The position numbers were made by a program, and so were the translations under genes. A stretch of 64,000 nucleotides of DNA from UBA5364 sp050259235 (GTDB taxonomy: Bacteria; Bacillota_I; Bacilli_A; RF39; UBA660): positions 62,001 to 126,000 of the forward strand of contig JBLNAG010000005.1 in NCBI GenBank assembly GCA_050259235.1, in the 5' to 3' direction. How positions within the stretch are numbered: position 1 is the first letter of the stretch; each line of letters starts with the position of its first letter. Positions 34,110 to 41,865 of this stretch are shown piece by piece. A model generated the notes under the pieces. That model worked only from the letters and a program-made list of their open reading frames with translations, ran no database searches and was not told where the DNA came from.

Positions 34110-36197
34110 ATGAAAAAGAAAAAAACTAAAAAAAATTATAATACTAAATATAGTTACTATAAAAAATATAAAGATATAAAAGAAGTAATTGAAAAAAGAT
34201 ATAATATAGTAATTAGTATTATTATAATAATTATGTTAATACTTTTAGGTAATTTGTTTTATGTTCAAATTATTAATAAGAACTTTTATATTACGAAATT
34301 AATTGAACTTAAACAAAATATTACATACGGAACAACTGCCCCTAGAGGAAGAATATATGATAGAAATGGTAGATTAATTGTTGATAATGAAGCTACAAAG
34401 GTTATATATTATAAGAAAGAGAATAATGTTAAAGCTAAAGAGGAAGTGGATTTAGCTTATAAATTAGCTAATATGATTGACCTTGATTTTTCTAAATTAA
34501 ATGAACTTAACTTAAAAGAATTTTGGTTAATTAATAATGATAAATTAGGTAATGCTAAAATAACTGATATGGAATGGCAAAAATATGAGGAACGAAAGTT
34601 AAATAGTGATGACATTAGAAATTTAAAATTAGAAAGAATAACAGACCTAGAATTAAATGAATATAATGATTTAGATAAAGAAGCAGCTTATATCTATACA
34701 TTAATGAATAAAGGTTATTCTTATGACGAAAAGATCATAAAGAAGAATAACATAAGTGACGAAGAATATGCAAAAGTTTCGGAAAATATAGGAATTTTGA
34801 AAGGTTTTAATACTAGATTAGATTGGCAAAGAAGATATCTATATGGTGATGTCTTTAAATCAATATTAGGAAGTGTTTCTACTACTGAGACTGGAATTCC
34901 TTATGAATTAAAAGAATATTATTTATCTAAGGGATATAGTTTAGATGATCAAGTAGGTATTAGTTATTTAGAATATCAATATGACGATTACTTAAAAGGA
35001 ATAAAAAATAAGTATGAAGTATTAAATGATGGAACATATAAATTATTAGAAGAAGGTACTAGGGGAAATGATATTGTTTTAACTATTGATATTGAATTAC
35101 AAAAAGCTATTGAAGATATTATTATAAATCAATTAATCGCAGCAAAAAAAGAATTAAATACCGAATATTATAATCGTTCATTTGTTATTGTTGGTAATCC
35201 CAAAACAGGAGAAATTTTAGCCATGGCTGGAAAACAAATAATAATGACTGGTAATGGTTATGAAATTTATGATTATACACCTGGAATTACTACTTCACCG
35301 GTAGCGGCTGGTTCGGTAGTTAAAGGAGCTTCACATATTGTTGGGTATAATACTGGTGCTTTAACAATTGGAGAAGCAAGAGATGATGCATGTATTAAAA
35401 TAGCTAATACACCTATAAAGTGTTCGTGGATGTACTTGGGAAGTATTAATGATATAACGGCTTTAACGCACTCTTCCAATACATATCAATTTAATACAGC
35501 AATTAGAGTAGGCAAAGGATATTACCAATATAATCAACCATTAACTCTTGATGCTGAAGCATTTGATATTTACCGAAAAGTATTTGCCGAATTTGGACTA
35601 GGAGTAAAAACTGGTATTGATTTACCAGTAGAAAGTTTAGGTTATAAAGGTAGTAATACACTACCGGGATATTTATTAGACTTTTCCATTGGTCAATATG
35701 ATACATATACGCCTATTCAATTATCACAATATATCGGCACAATTGCAAATGATGGGTATCGTATGCAACCATATTTATTGAAAGCTGCTTATAAACCAAG
35801 TGAGGAACCATTAACTAGTCTTATTTACGAGAGAATTCCAACTGTTTTAAATAAGGTTACTACTGAAGATAGATTTCTTGATAGGGTTCAATTGGGATTT
35901 AAAACGGTACTAGAACCTTATGGAACTGGTTATTATTACATTAATCCTATGTATAAGCCGGCTGGAAAGACAGGCACTAGTCAAAGTTTTATTGATACTA
36001 ATAATGATGATAAAATTGATACTGAGACTATTACCAATAATTTTGTAGCCTATGCTCCATATGATAATCCAATGGTAACATTCACTATTGTCTCACCTGA
36101 TATATCTCATAATAATGGCGGAATTACATATCAATCAGGGGTTAATAGTCGCCTTGCTAATCAAGTTTCAGAAAAATACTTTCAATTTTATAAATAA
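34110..36197 (+). CDS. Class B penicillin-binding protein (transpeptidase)
   Basis: 695 residues. A basic N-terminus and one membrane helix (about 31-51) precede a PBP dimerisation domain (PRGRIYDRNGRLI) and the transpeptidase domain. The active-site motifs are present: Ser402 in AGSVVK, SSN near residue 453, and KTGTSQS. It crosslinks peptidoglycan with a SEDS polymerase. A long insert rich in charge (about 90-250) separates the domains. GGGGGT precedes the ATG. I cannot tell PBP2a/PbpH (elongation), PBP2B (division) and SpoVD (spore cortex) apart; no PASTA domain is present, which argues against the last two. Confidence 0.88.
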   Translation: MKKKKTKKNYNTKYSYYKKYKDIKEVIEKRYNIVISIIIIIMLILLGNLFYVQIINKNFYITKLIELKQNITYGTTAPRGRIYDRNGRLIVDNEATKVIYYKKENNVKAKEEVDLAYKLANMIDLDFSKLNELNLKEFWLINNDKLGNAKITDMEWQKYEERKLNSDDIRNLKLERITDLELNEYNDLDKEAAYIYTLMNKGYSYDEKIIKKNNISDEEYAKVSENIGILKGFNTRLDWQRRYLYGDVFKSILGSVSTTETGIPYELKEYYLSKGYSLDDQVGISYLEYQYDDYLKGIKNKYEVLNDGTYKLLEEGTRGNDIVLTIDIELQKAIEDIIINQLIAAKKELNTEYYNRSFVIVGNPKTGEILAMAGKQIIMTGNGYEIYDYTPGITTSPVAAGSVVKGASHIVGYNTGALTIGEARDDACIKIANTPIKCSWMYLGSINDITALTHSSNTYQFNTAIRVGKGYYQYNQPLTLDAEAFDIYRKVFAEFGLGVKTGIDLPVESLGYKGSNTLPGYLLDFSIGQYDTYTPIQLSQYIGTIANDGYRMQPYLLKAAYKPSEEPLTSLIYERIPTVLNKVTTEDRFLDRVQLGFKTVLEPYGTGYYYINPMYKPAGKTGTSQSFIDTNNDDKIDTETITNNFVAYAPYDNPMVTFTIVSPDISHNNGGITYQSGVNSRLANQVSEKYFQFYK

Positions 36198-36240
36198 TTT
36201 GCTATAATATGTTCGTATGTATTGAGAAGGAGGGAATTAT

Positions 36241-36408
36241 ATGGCAAAAAAAGGTGAAAATAGAGAAAGAATCGATTTACAATGCACAGTTTGTAAAGAA
36301 ATAAATTATCGTACTGAAAAAAACAAAAAGAATACTACAGAACGTCTAGAATTAAATAAGTTTTGTAAAAAATGTAAAAAAGCTACAGCTCACAAGGAAA
36401 AGAAATAA
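36241..36408 (+). CDS. rpmG: Ribosomal protein L33
   Basis: 55 residues, a small gene easily missed. The translation begins MAKKGENRERIDLQCTVCKE and has two zinc CxxC pairs (CTVC and CKKC) with NYRTEKNKKNTTERLEL between and a basic tail, as in zinc-binding L33. AAGGAGGG lies just before the ATG, and TATAAT 35-40 bp upstream could be its promoter. It has its own terminator. Confidence 0.93.
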   Translation: MAKKGENRERIDLQCTVCKEINYRTEKNKKNTTERLELNKFCKKCKKATAHKEKK

Positions 36409-36434
36409 AAATAAGGAAGTAAGCCTTATTTTTT
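36409..36434 (+). terminator. Terminator of rpmG
   Basis: AAATAAGG (36409-36416) and CCTTATTT (36424-36431), with T continuing to 36434. Confidence 0.8.
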
Positions 36435-36452
36435 GGTGGAAGGAGGAATATA

Positions 36453-37010
36453 ATGATAAATGTTAATGATATTAAGAATGGTATGACAATTACTTTTGAT
36501 GGTAATATATATTCTATAATTGAATTCTTGCATGTTAAACCAGGGAAAGGTCCAGCTTTCGTAAGAACTAAATTAAGAAATTTAAGAACGGGAGCAACTA
36601 TTGACCATACTTTTAACTCTGGTATTAAACTTGAAAAAGCTACTATTAGTAAAGTATCAATGCAATATTTATATATTAGTGGGGAAACATATTACTTTAT
36701 GAATATGGATAACTATGAACAACTTGAACTTTCAAAGGAACAAATAGGTGAAGATGCTAAGTTCTTAAAAGAAGGAATTAATGTTGATTTAACTTTTTAT
36801 GAAGGTGAATTGTTAGGAATTCTATTACCTGAAAAGATTGAATATACTGTAACTAGTACAGAACCTGCTGTTAAAGGAAATACAGCTAATAATGCTACGA
36901 AAGAAGCAGTATTAGAAAATGGTCTAGTAGTAAAAGTCCCACTATTTATTAATAATGATGATGTGGTTATAGTATCAACTAGTACTGGTAAATACGATTC
37001 AAGAGCATAA
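36453..37010 (+). CDS. efp: Elongation factor P
   Basis: 185 residues, three-domain KOW/OB fold. The tip loop PGKGPAFV has Lys32, the residue that is modified in many species and reaches the peptidyl-transferase centre to relieve stalling at proline runs. The C-terminal signature around YTVTSTEPAVKGNTANN is intact. GGAGGA precedes the ATG. The window encodes Pro-rich proteins (32090 and 57972) that would need EF-P. The modification system is not seen here. Confidence 0.96.
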   Translation: MINVNDIKNGMTITFDGNIYSIIEFLHVKPGKGPAFVRTKLRNLRTGATIDHTFNSGIKLEKATISKVSMQYLYISGETYYFMNMDNYEQLELSKEQIGEDAKFLKEGINVDLTFYEGELLGILLPEKIEYTVTSTEPAVKGNTANNATKEAVLENGLVVKVPLFINNDDVVIVSTSTGKYDSRA

Positions 37011-37024
37011 TTATACAATTTGTG

Positions 37025-37052
37025 TTGACAAATGCGTAATTAATGTTATAAT
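37025..37052 (+). promoter_or_regulatory. Promoter of the infC-rpmI-rplT operon
   Basis: Perfect TTGACA (37025-37030), 16 bp, perfect TATAAT (37047-37052). It is among the strongest sigma-A-type promoters in the window. Confidence 0.8.
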
Positions 37053-37081
37053 ATTATAGAAATTAAAAAAAAGGAAAGAAG

Positions 37082-37174
37082 AAGTATCCACTTCTCACCC
37101 GATTACTTTAGGTTTTGGGTAAATGCCGATATTTATATCGTTTTTAGAGTGGATACTTTGTATGCACTTTTTTT
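37082..37174 (+). ncRNA. infC leader with mutually exclusive stems (L20-type attenuator)
   Basis: AAGTATCCACT (37082-37092) pairs with AGTGGATACTT (37148-37158), enclosing ACCC/GGGT (37097-37100, 37117-37120) and CGATAT/ATATCG (37127-37140). The same AGTGGATAC (37148-37156) can instead pair with GTATGCACT (37160-37168), making a terminator. Ribosomal protein L20 controls the infC operon through such a leader in Bacillus; direct binding here is inferred. Confidence 0.75.
37148..37174 (+). terminator. Attenuator terminator in the infC leader
   Basis: AGTGGATAC, a TTT loop and GTATGCACT (one internal G-G mismatch), then seven T (37168-37174), just before the infC Shine-Dalgarno. Confidence 0.75.
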
Positions 37175-37189
37175 ATGGAGGTGTCAGTT

Positions 37190-37720
37190 ATCGCTAATAA
37201 AGAGAGAGATTTGTACATAAATGAACAAATCAGAGCGAAAGAAGTATTTGTTGTAGGACCTAATGGGGAACAATTAGGAATTAAGGGGATCAATGATGCA
37301 CTTACTTTAGCTAAGTATGCTGGATTTGATTTGGTTTTAATCAGTCCCACAGCTAATCCACAAGTTTGTAAAATTATGGATTACAGTAAGTTCAAATACG
37401 AAACAAAGAAAAAGCAAAAGGAAAATGTAAAGAAACAACGTGAATCTAATTTAGAGATGAAAGAATATCGTTTATCAGTTACTATTGATAAACATGATTT
37501 CGATACTCGTATTAATAATTCGAGTAAATATTTGGAAAAAGGTCATCGCATTAAAGTGTCAATTCGCTTTAAAGGAAGAGAAATGGCTCATCCAGAACTT
37601 GGGAAAAATGTATTGCTTCGTTTTGCTGAAACTTTGGATAGTATTGCTGCAATTGAACAAAAACCTATGTTAGATGGTCGAAACATGACAATGATACTAA
37701 TGCCTAAAAAAGAAAAATAG
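37190..37720 (+). CDS. infC: Translation initiation factor IF-3, AUC start
   Basis: 176 residues from an ATC at 37190 (177 codons including the stop). GGAGGTG (37177-37183) sits six bases before that ATC, while the ATG at 37175 comes before the Shine-Dalgarno and cannot use it. A rare AUU/AUC/AUA start is a conserved feature of infC, letting IF-3 lower its own synthesis. The protein has the N-domain NEQIRAKEVFVVGPNGEQLG, a basic linker (KKKQKENVKK), and the C-domain IDKHDFDTRI to the end. It is the first gene of the infC-rpmI-rplT operon behind the attenuator. IF-3 proofreads start-codon and initiator-tRNA choice. Confidence 0.93.
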   Translation: MANKERDLYINEQIRAKEVFVVGPNGEQLGIKGINDALTLAKYAGFDLVLISPTANPQVCKIMDYSKFKYETKKKQKENVKKQRESNLEMKEYRLSVTIDKHDFDTRINNSSKYLEKGHRIKVSIRFKGREMAHPELGKNVLLRFAETLDSIAAIEQKPMLDGRNMTMILMPKKEK

Positions 37721-37733
37721 AGGAGGGTATTTT

Positions 37734-37922
37734 ATGCCAAAATTAAAAACTCATAAAGGAACTAAAAAAGTTCTTAATGTACGTCCAGGTGGTACTATTA
37801 GTTCAAAGAAACCAGGATCAAATCATAAAACAGGAAAGAAAGGCTCAAGTTTCACTCGTAATGGAAGAAATGATATTAAATTAAACAAGAGCGATTTAAA
37901 AAGAATTAAAGAATTAATATAG
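37734..37922 (+). CDS. rpmI: Ribosomal protein L35
   Basis: 62 residues, very basic. MPKLKTHKGTKKVLNV and the central KPGSNHKTGKK match L35, a late-assembling 50S protein. GAGGAGGG precedes the ATG. It is flanked by infC and rplT in the classical order. Confidence 0.95.
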   Translation: MPKLKTHKGTKKVLNVRPGGTISSKKPGSNHKTGKKGSSFTRNGRNDIKLNKSDLKRIKELI

Positions 37923-37942
37923 AATTAAAGGAGGATTAAATC

Positions 37943-38503
37943 ATGACAAGAGTTAAAGGTGGTACGATTAATCGTGCTCGTCACAAAAAAGTAATGAAAC
38001 AAACCGAAGGGTATTTTGGAAGTAAACATAGATTATATAGAACTGCAAATGAACAATTAATGCATTCTTTAAAATATGCTTATCGTGATCGTAGACAAAA
38101 GAAGAGAGAATTTAGAAAATTATGGATTACTAGAATTAATGCTGCATGTAGAGAAAATGAAATTAGTTATTCTAAATTCATTAATGGTTTATTAAAAGCA
38201 GGAGTAACTGTTAATAGAAAAATGTTAAGTGAAATTGCTATTGATAATCCAAAAAGTTTTGCTGAATTAGTAAGTATTGCTAAAGATGCTTTAGCTGGTA
38301 AAGATTATAAACCAACTACTGTTAAAGCAGAAAAGAAAGTTGCTAAAGAAGAAAAAACTGAAAAAGCGGAAAAAGAAACTAAAAAAGAAAAAGTTGATTA
38401 CTCTGCTATGACTGTTGCTGAACTTCGTGAATTAGCAAAAGGTAAGGAAATTGCTGGATATTCAACTATGAAAAAAGCTGAATTAATTGACGCATTAAAA
38501 TAA
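37943..38503 (+). CDS. rplT: Ribosomal protein L20 with C-terminal Rho_N/SAP-like extension
   Basis: 186 residues; normal L20 is about 118. Residues 1-116 are a standard L20 (TRVKGGTINRARHKKVMK, GYFGSKHRLYRTANEQ, NAACRENEISYSKFINGL), an early 23S rRNA binder and the operon's regulator. Residues about 117-155 are a Lys/Glu linker. Residues about 157-186 (MTVAELRELAKGKEIAGY, then MKKAELIDAL) look like a Rho_N or SAP helix-turn-helix motif, usually a nucleic-acid contact. The extension shares the frame and base composition of the core and ends at a strong terminator, so it is not an artefact. Its purpose is unknown. Confidence 0.93.
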   Translation: MTRVKGGTINRARHKKVMKQTEGYFGSKHRLYRTANEQLMHSLKYAYRDRRQKKREFRKLWITRINAACRENEISYSKFINGLLKAGVTVNRKMLSEIAIDNPKSFAELVSIAKDALAGKDYKPTTVKAEKKVAKEEKTEKAEKETKKEKVDYSAMTVAELRELAKGKEIAGYSTMKKAELIDALK

Positions 38504-38525
38504 TCATTTATTGATTATTTTTTTT
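38499..38525 (+). terminator. Terminator of infC-rpmI-rplT
   Basis: AATAATCA (38499-38506) and TGATTATT (38512-38519), then T. The stop codon is in the left arm. Confidence 0.8.
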
Positions 38526-38554
38526 GTGTTATAATCATTATAGTGGTGAGTTGT

Positions 38555-39052
38555 ATGAAGAATTTATATATTGATTTTGACGGTGTAATATTAGATACCA
38601 TTAAAGTTACTTATGAACTGTTAAAAAAAGAAGGAATAGATAAAAAAGATGAACCTAATGTAATAAAGTTTTATTCTAGATTAGATTGGAAAGATTTATT
38701 ACTAACTACTCCAATTATTAATGATGCACATATAACAATTCAAAAAGTAATTGATTCAGGGCGATTTAATGTAACTATTTTGACACATGTAGTTTCTTTA
38801 GATGAAGCAGTTGAAAAAGTAAAATATATTCGCAAATATTTTAAAGATATTACTGTTATACCTGTACCTAAAGCAATATCAAAAACTAAAATGGTACATA
38901 CTAAGGATGCTATTTTAATTGATGATTATGCAAAAAATTTAGTTGAATGGGAAGAAGAGGGCGGAATAGGCATATTATTTTCAACAGAACTAGAAGAAAA
39001 AGGATATCCGGTTATTAATTATTTAGATCAAATTCTAGATATGAATTTATAA
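38555..39052 (+). CDS. HAD-family hydrolase, 5'(3')-nucleotidase-like
   Basis: 165 residues. YIDFDGVILDT gives the nucleophile and acid Asp pair of the HAD motif I; TILTHVVSLDEA could be motif II, and LIDDYAKNLVEW is motif III/IV with the metal Asp pair. The short cap and the order resemble 5'(3')-deoxyribonucleotidases. The substrate is not determinable. The ATG at 38555 has GTGGTGAG ahead; upstream in-frame GTGs fall in that signal. It precedes the LRR-transglutaminase gene by 24 bp. Confidence 0.75.
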   Translation: MKNLYIDFDGVILDTIKVTYELLKKEGIDKKDEPNVIKFYSRLDWKDLLLTTPIINDAHITIQKVIDSGRFNVTILTHVVSLDEAVEKVKYIRKYFKDITVIPVPKAISKTKMVHTKDAILIDDYAKNLVEWEEEGGIGILFSTELEEKGYPVINYLDQILDMNL

Positions 39053-39076
39053 GAATAAAATTATGGGAGGGATTAT

Positions 39077-40321
39077 ATGGTTAAATTTAATTATGAACTA
39101 GCTTTTTTAATTGAGGAAGAACTAAAAAGCAAAAGACAAGGACGATATATACCTAATTATAAACCTGAATTTTGTGAATTTTCTAATCAAGAATTGCAAG
39201 AAATCACAAGTCTAAAATTAATTAATTTTAGTAGTATAAATGATATTGAAAAGTTACCTAACTTACGAAAGTTATCTATCAATAGTGTTAATTATGCTAA
39301 CATTGTAAATAATGATCCGTTAGCAAGTAACCCATATATCAATCATATTACCGATTTTACTCCCCTTGGTAATTTAGTTGGTTTAGAGTCGTTAAAGATA
39401 AATAATGATATAAATATTGAAGAACTAGATTTAACAAGATTAAAACGTTTACGTGAATTAATTTTAACAAATAATCCTAATTTAAGAAAAGTATATGGAT
39501 TAGATACTTTAACTGGATTAGAAAAAGTAATAATTTATGGCAGTGATTTAGACATAAACTTAAATGTAGATTCTTATATAAAAAATACACTACAAGCTGA
39601 GACTAATGTTTTAGATATTAGTTTATATCCGAAAATAGTTGGTACAAATTCTAATATAAGTAAATTTATTACTGATAGTTCAGTACTAGGTTATACACAT
39701 TTAAAGTTTGCTGAACAAGTTGCTTTTGTTGACTGTGCTATTCTTGATGTTAATTCAATGAAAATACTGTATGAGAATTGTCTACAATTATTAAAAAGAA
39801 ATAGAGTAAAAGAGATGTCAGAAATTGAACAAATTGCCTTCGCATATAAATATGTAGTAAGAAATGTTAAGTTTGATGATGAAGGTTTATATCAAAGAAT
39901 GATCGAATTTTATAAAATGAAAGAACAATATAATGATATTCCTCCATTTATTAAAAAGAAATTTGCGATGCTACATAGTAGTTTTATGGCTATGATGTAT
40001 CATAAATCTAATTGTGAGGGATACGTCAATTTAATGAAGTTTATGCTTAGTATTTTGGGTATAAAAAGTTATGATGTACATTGTGTGGATCCTAGTAATG
40101 GAGAAATTGATAGATGTAATCATGCTGTTATGAGAGTACCTTATAATGGTATGTGGTATTATTGCGACCCAACAATGGAAAATATAACGGGGAATAATTA
40201 TTTTATGATGACAAAAGATCAAATATCTAAAACCCTTATTTTGAATACCTATGATCGAGAGTTAAGTGAGGAGTATAGAAATGCGCAGTATAATGGAGCA
40301 AATATTAAACGAAGAAAATGA
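39077..40321 (+). CDS. Leucine-rich-repeat protein with transglutaminase-like domain
   Basis: 414 residues. Residues about 35-175 hold irregular leucine-rich repeats (LPNLRKLSI, LVGLESLKI, LKRLRELILTNNPNL, LTGLEKVIIY). Residues about 250-390 have a transglutaminase-like triad: Cys in KSNCEGYVNLMKFML, His in CNHAVMRV, Asp in YYCDPTME. There is no signal peptide or membrane segment, so it should be cytoplasmic, unusual for this enzyme class in bacteria. Its 3' end overlaps the HD/ART-like gene by 41 bp, so they are translationally coupled. I infer a two-protein module; its target is unknown. Confidence 0.75.
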   Translation: MVKFNYELAFLIEEELKSKRQGRYIPNYKPEFCEFSNQELQEITSLKLINFSSINDIEKLPNLRKLSINSVNYANIVNNDPLASNPYINHITDFTPLGNLVGLESLKINNDINIEELDLTRLKRLRELILTNNPNLRKVYGLDTLTGLEKVIIYGSDLDINLNVDSYIKNTLQAETNVLDISLYPKIVGTNSNISKFITDSSVLGYTHLKFAEQVAFVDCAILDVNSMKILYENCLQLLKRNRVKEMSEIEQIAFAYKYVVRNVKFDDEGLYQRMIEFYKMKEQYNDIPPFIKKKFAMLHSSFMAMMYHKSNCEGYVNLMKFMLSILGIKSYDVHCVDPSNGEIDRCNHAVMRVPYNGMWYYCDPTMENITGNNYFMMTKDQISKTLILNTYDRELSEEYRNAQYNGANIKRRK

Positions 40322-41801
40322 ACACAATTATACTAGTTTGCCTGATTTAAAATATTATATTGATTTACTTGGTGATAAAAAAGAAGCTTTTTTAGAAGTA
40401 ATTAGAAGTATTCAAAGAGATAAGGTGTATAAAAGCCCTATTCATGGAATATATCATAGTGAAAAAGTGTTCTTATTTACTTTTTTGCTTGCAGAATTAG
40501 AAGGGTTAGACGATATAGATAAACAAATCTTAACAGATGCAGCAATATATCACGATATGGCTAGATATGATGACTGTGAAGAAACTTTTCATGGATATGC
40601 TAGTGCCATAAGAATAGAAAAAGTTCTTAGTAGTCCCATATATAAAAATCCCAATAATTTACTTATCTTGAAGGCAATTGTCGAAGGACATTCAATGTCA
40701 GAATCTAGAAAGTATTCTTCATCATTCTTTTTTGAATTAGAAGAAAATATGACTCAAGAAGACAAAGAAAGATATGAAAGATTATATAATGTATTGAAAG
40801 ATGCAGATGCTTTAGATCGATTACGCTTTCATGAACGTAGTTTAGCAACACTCGATGCTAGTTTCTTAAGGTTAGATAATTCAATTAAAATGATTCAGTG
40901 TGCCAAACAAATTAATTATTTATACTATAGGATCATTAAATTCAATCAAACAAATATCACTATTAATTGTGATGAACATAAAACGTGCTACCATGGAATA
41001 GGGTTCGACTTTTTCAAACTGCCTTCTATACTGAAGAATGGTATTCTTAGTAAAGATGAAATGCAAGCTAGAAATTTAAATGTTCCTACCAATTTTGATG
41101 GCGGTAATATTGATCGTTGGATTTCGGTAGTTGATGGTGAATTAATTTGCCAAAAACTCAGTGCCTATCGTAATTTTATAATGCATGGAGTGAGTTTTGA
41201 ATGTACAGTACCTAAAATGCATCAAGCTTTGCCCATTTCTCAAAAATCTTATGCATTACTAATGGGATTACCTTTTGATAAAAGTGAACACAAAGATGAA
41301 AAATATGTTTATAAAGAAATTCCAGTCTCAAATATTGAAAGAATCCATATTCCTAATAATTATCTTAACGCAAATATAAGAGATTTATCGTATATTTTCA
41401 ATTCGTTATCATTTGATGCGTTTTACGAAAAAATAAAATATTATGTTAGATTAGTAGAAGCAAAAGGAATAGAAATAGATCAAGTAGAATTAGAGGAAAG
41501 TTTAATTCCATACAAAAAAATACTGAATGATTATAGTCACTTTGACATATCTCAAAAGGAAGATATTGTTGATTCTATGCCATTTATTTTAGAAAAGGAA
41601 AGAGCTAAAGTAAATGCTGTTATTCAAAAATGGATTTATAATTATTATAAATTAGAATTAAACCAAGATGAAATTACAGTGTGTGATGTTGTTAGACATG
41701 AACTTAAAAAAGCTGGTTTTGGGTATGAGATAAGTCGTGATACTGATAGTGTTTGTTTCACACTGCAAAAAATGCAAGAAATTGAAGAAAAGAAAAAATA
41801 G
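40281..41801 (+). CDS. HD-domain phosphohydrolase with ADP-ribosyltransferase-like second domain
   Basis: 506 residues from the ATG at 40281 (GAGGAG at 40268-40273); an ATG at 40290 is possible. The N-terminal third is an HD hydrolase: GIYHSEKV, then IYHDMARYDD, and a later KDADALDRLR Asp. The middle (about 230-345) reads YHGIGFDFFKLPSILKNGIL, then GGNIDRWISVV, then EIPVSNIERIHIP, the layout of ADP-ribosyltransferase-type folds. The last 120 residues are helical and unassigned. HD domains cleave nucleotides or cyclic dinucleotides; the second domain could bind NAD. It overlaps the LRR-transglutaminase gene. The ART reading is weaker than the HD one. Confidence 0.7.
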   Translation: MRSIMEQILNEENEHNYTSLPDLKYYIDLLGDKKEAFLEVIRSIQRDKVYKSPIHGIYHSEKVFLFTFLLAELEGLDDIDKQILTDAAIYHDMARYDDCEETFHGYASAIRIEKVLSSPIYKNPNNLLILKAIVEGHSMSESRKYSSSFFFELEENMTQEDKERYERLYNVLKDADALDRLRFHERSLATLDASFLRLDNSIKMIQCAKQINYLYYRIIKFNQTNITINCDEHKTCYHGIGFDFFKLPSILKNGILSKDEMQARNLNVPTNFDGGNIDRWISVVDGELICQKLSAYRNFIMHGVSFECTVPKMHQALPISQKSYALLMGLPFDKSEHKDEKYVYKEIPVSNIERIHIPNNYLNANIRDLSYIFNSLSFDAFYEKIKYYVRLVEAKGIEIDQVELEESLIPYKKILNDYSHFDISQKEDIVDSMPFILEKERAKVNAVIQKWIYNYYKLELNQDEITVCDVVRHELKKAGFGYEISRDTDSVCFTLQKMQEIEEKKK

Positions 41802-41829
41802 CACTCCCTATTGACGAGTGCTATTTTTT
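41793..41829 (+). terminator. CIRCE-containing hairpin that can also terminate the HD gene
   Basis: The CIRCE arms extend to a 14-bp stem (41793-41806 and 41816-41829) whose right arm ends in six T. The HD gene's stop TAG (41799-41801) is in the left arm. One element seems to serve as both operator and terminator. Confidence 0.65.
41798..41824 (+). promoter_or_regulatory. CIRCE operator at the clpB promoter
   Basis: ATAGCACTC (41798-41806), nine bases, GAGTGCTAT (41816-41824). The HrcA operator is TTAGCACTC-N9-GAGTGCTAA: each arm matches 8 of 9. The -35 (TTGACG, 41811-41816) lies in the spacer and a TATACT -10 (41834-41839) follows at 17 bp, so bound HrcA would block polymerase. The repressor gene is at 48487. 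Confidence 0.85.
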
Positions 41830-41865
41830 GTGTTATACTTTTCGTGAAAGATGAGGGTGATTAAA

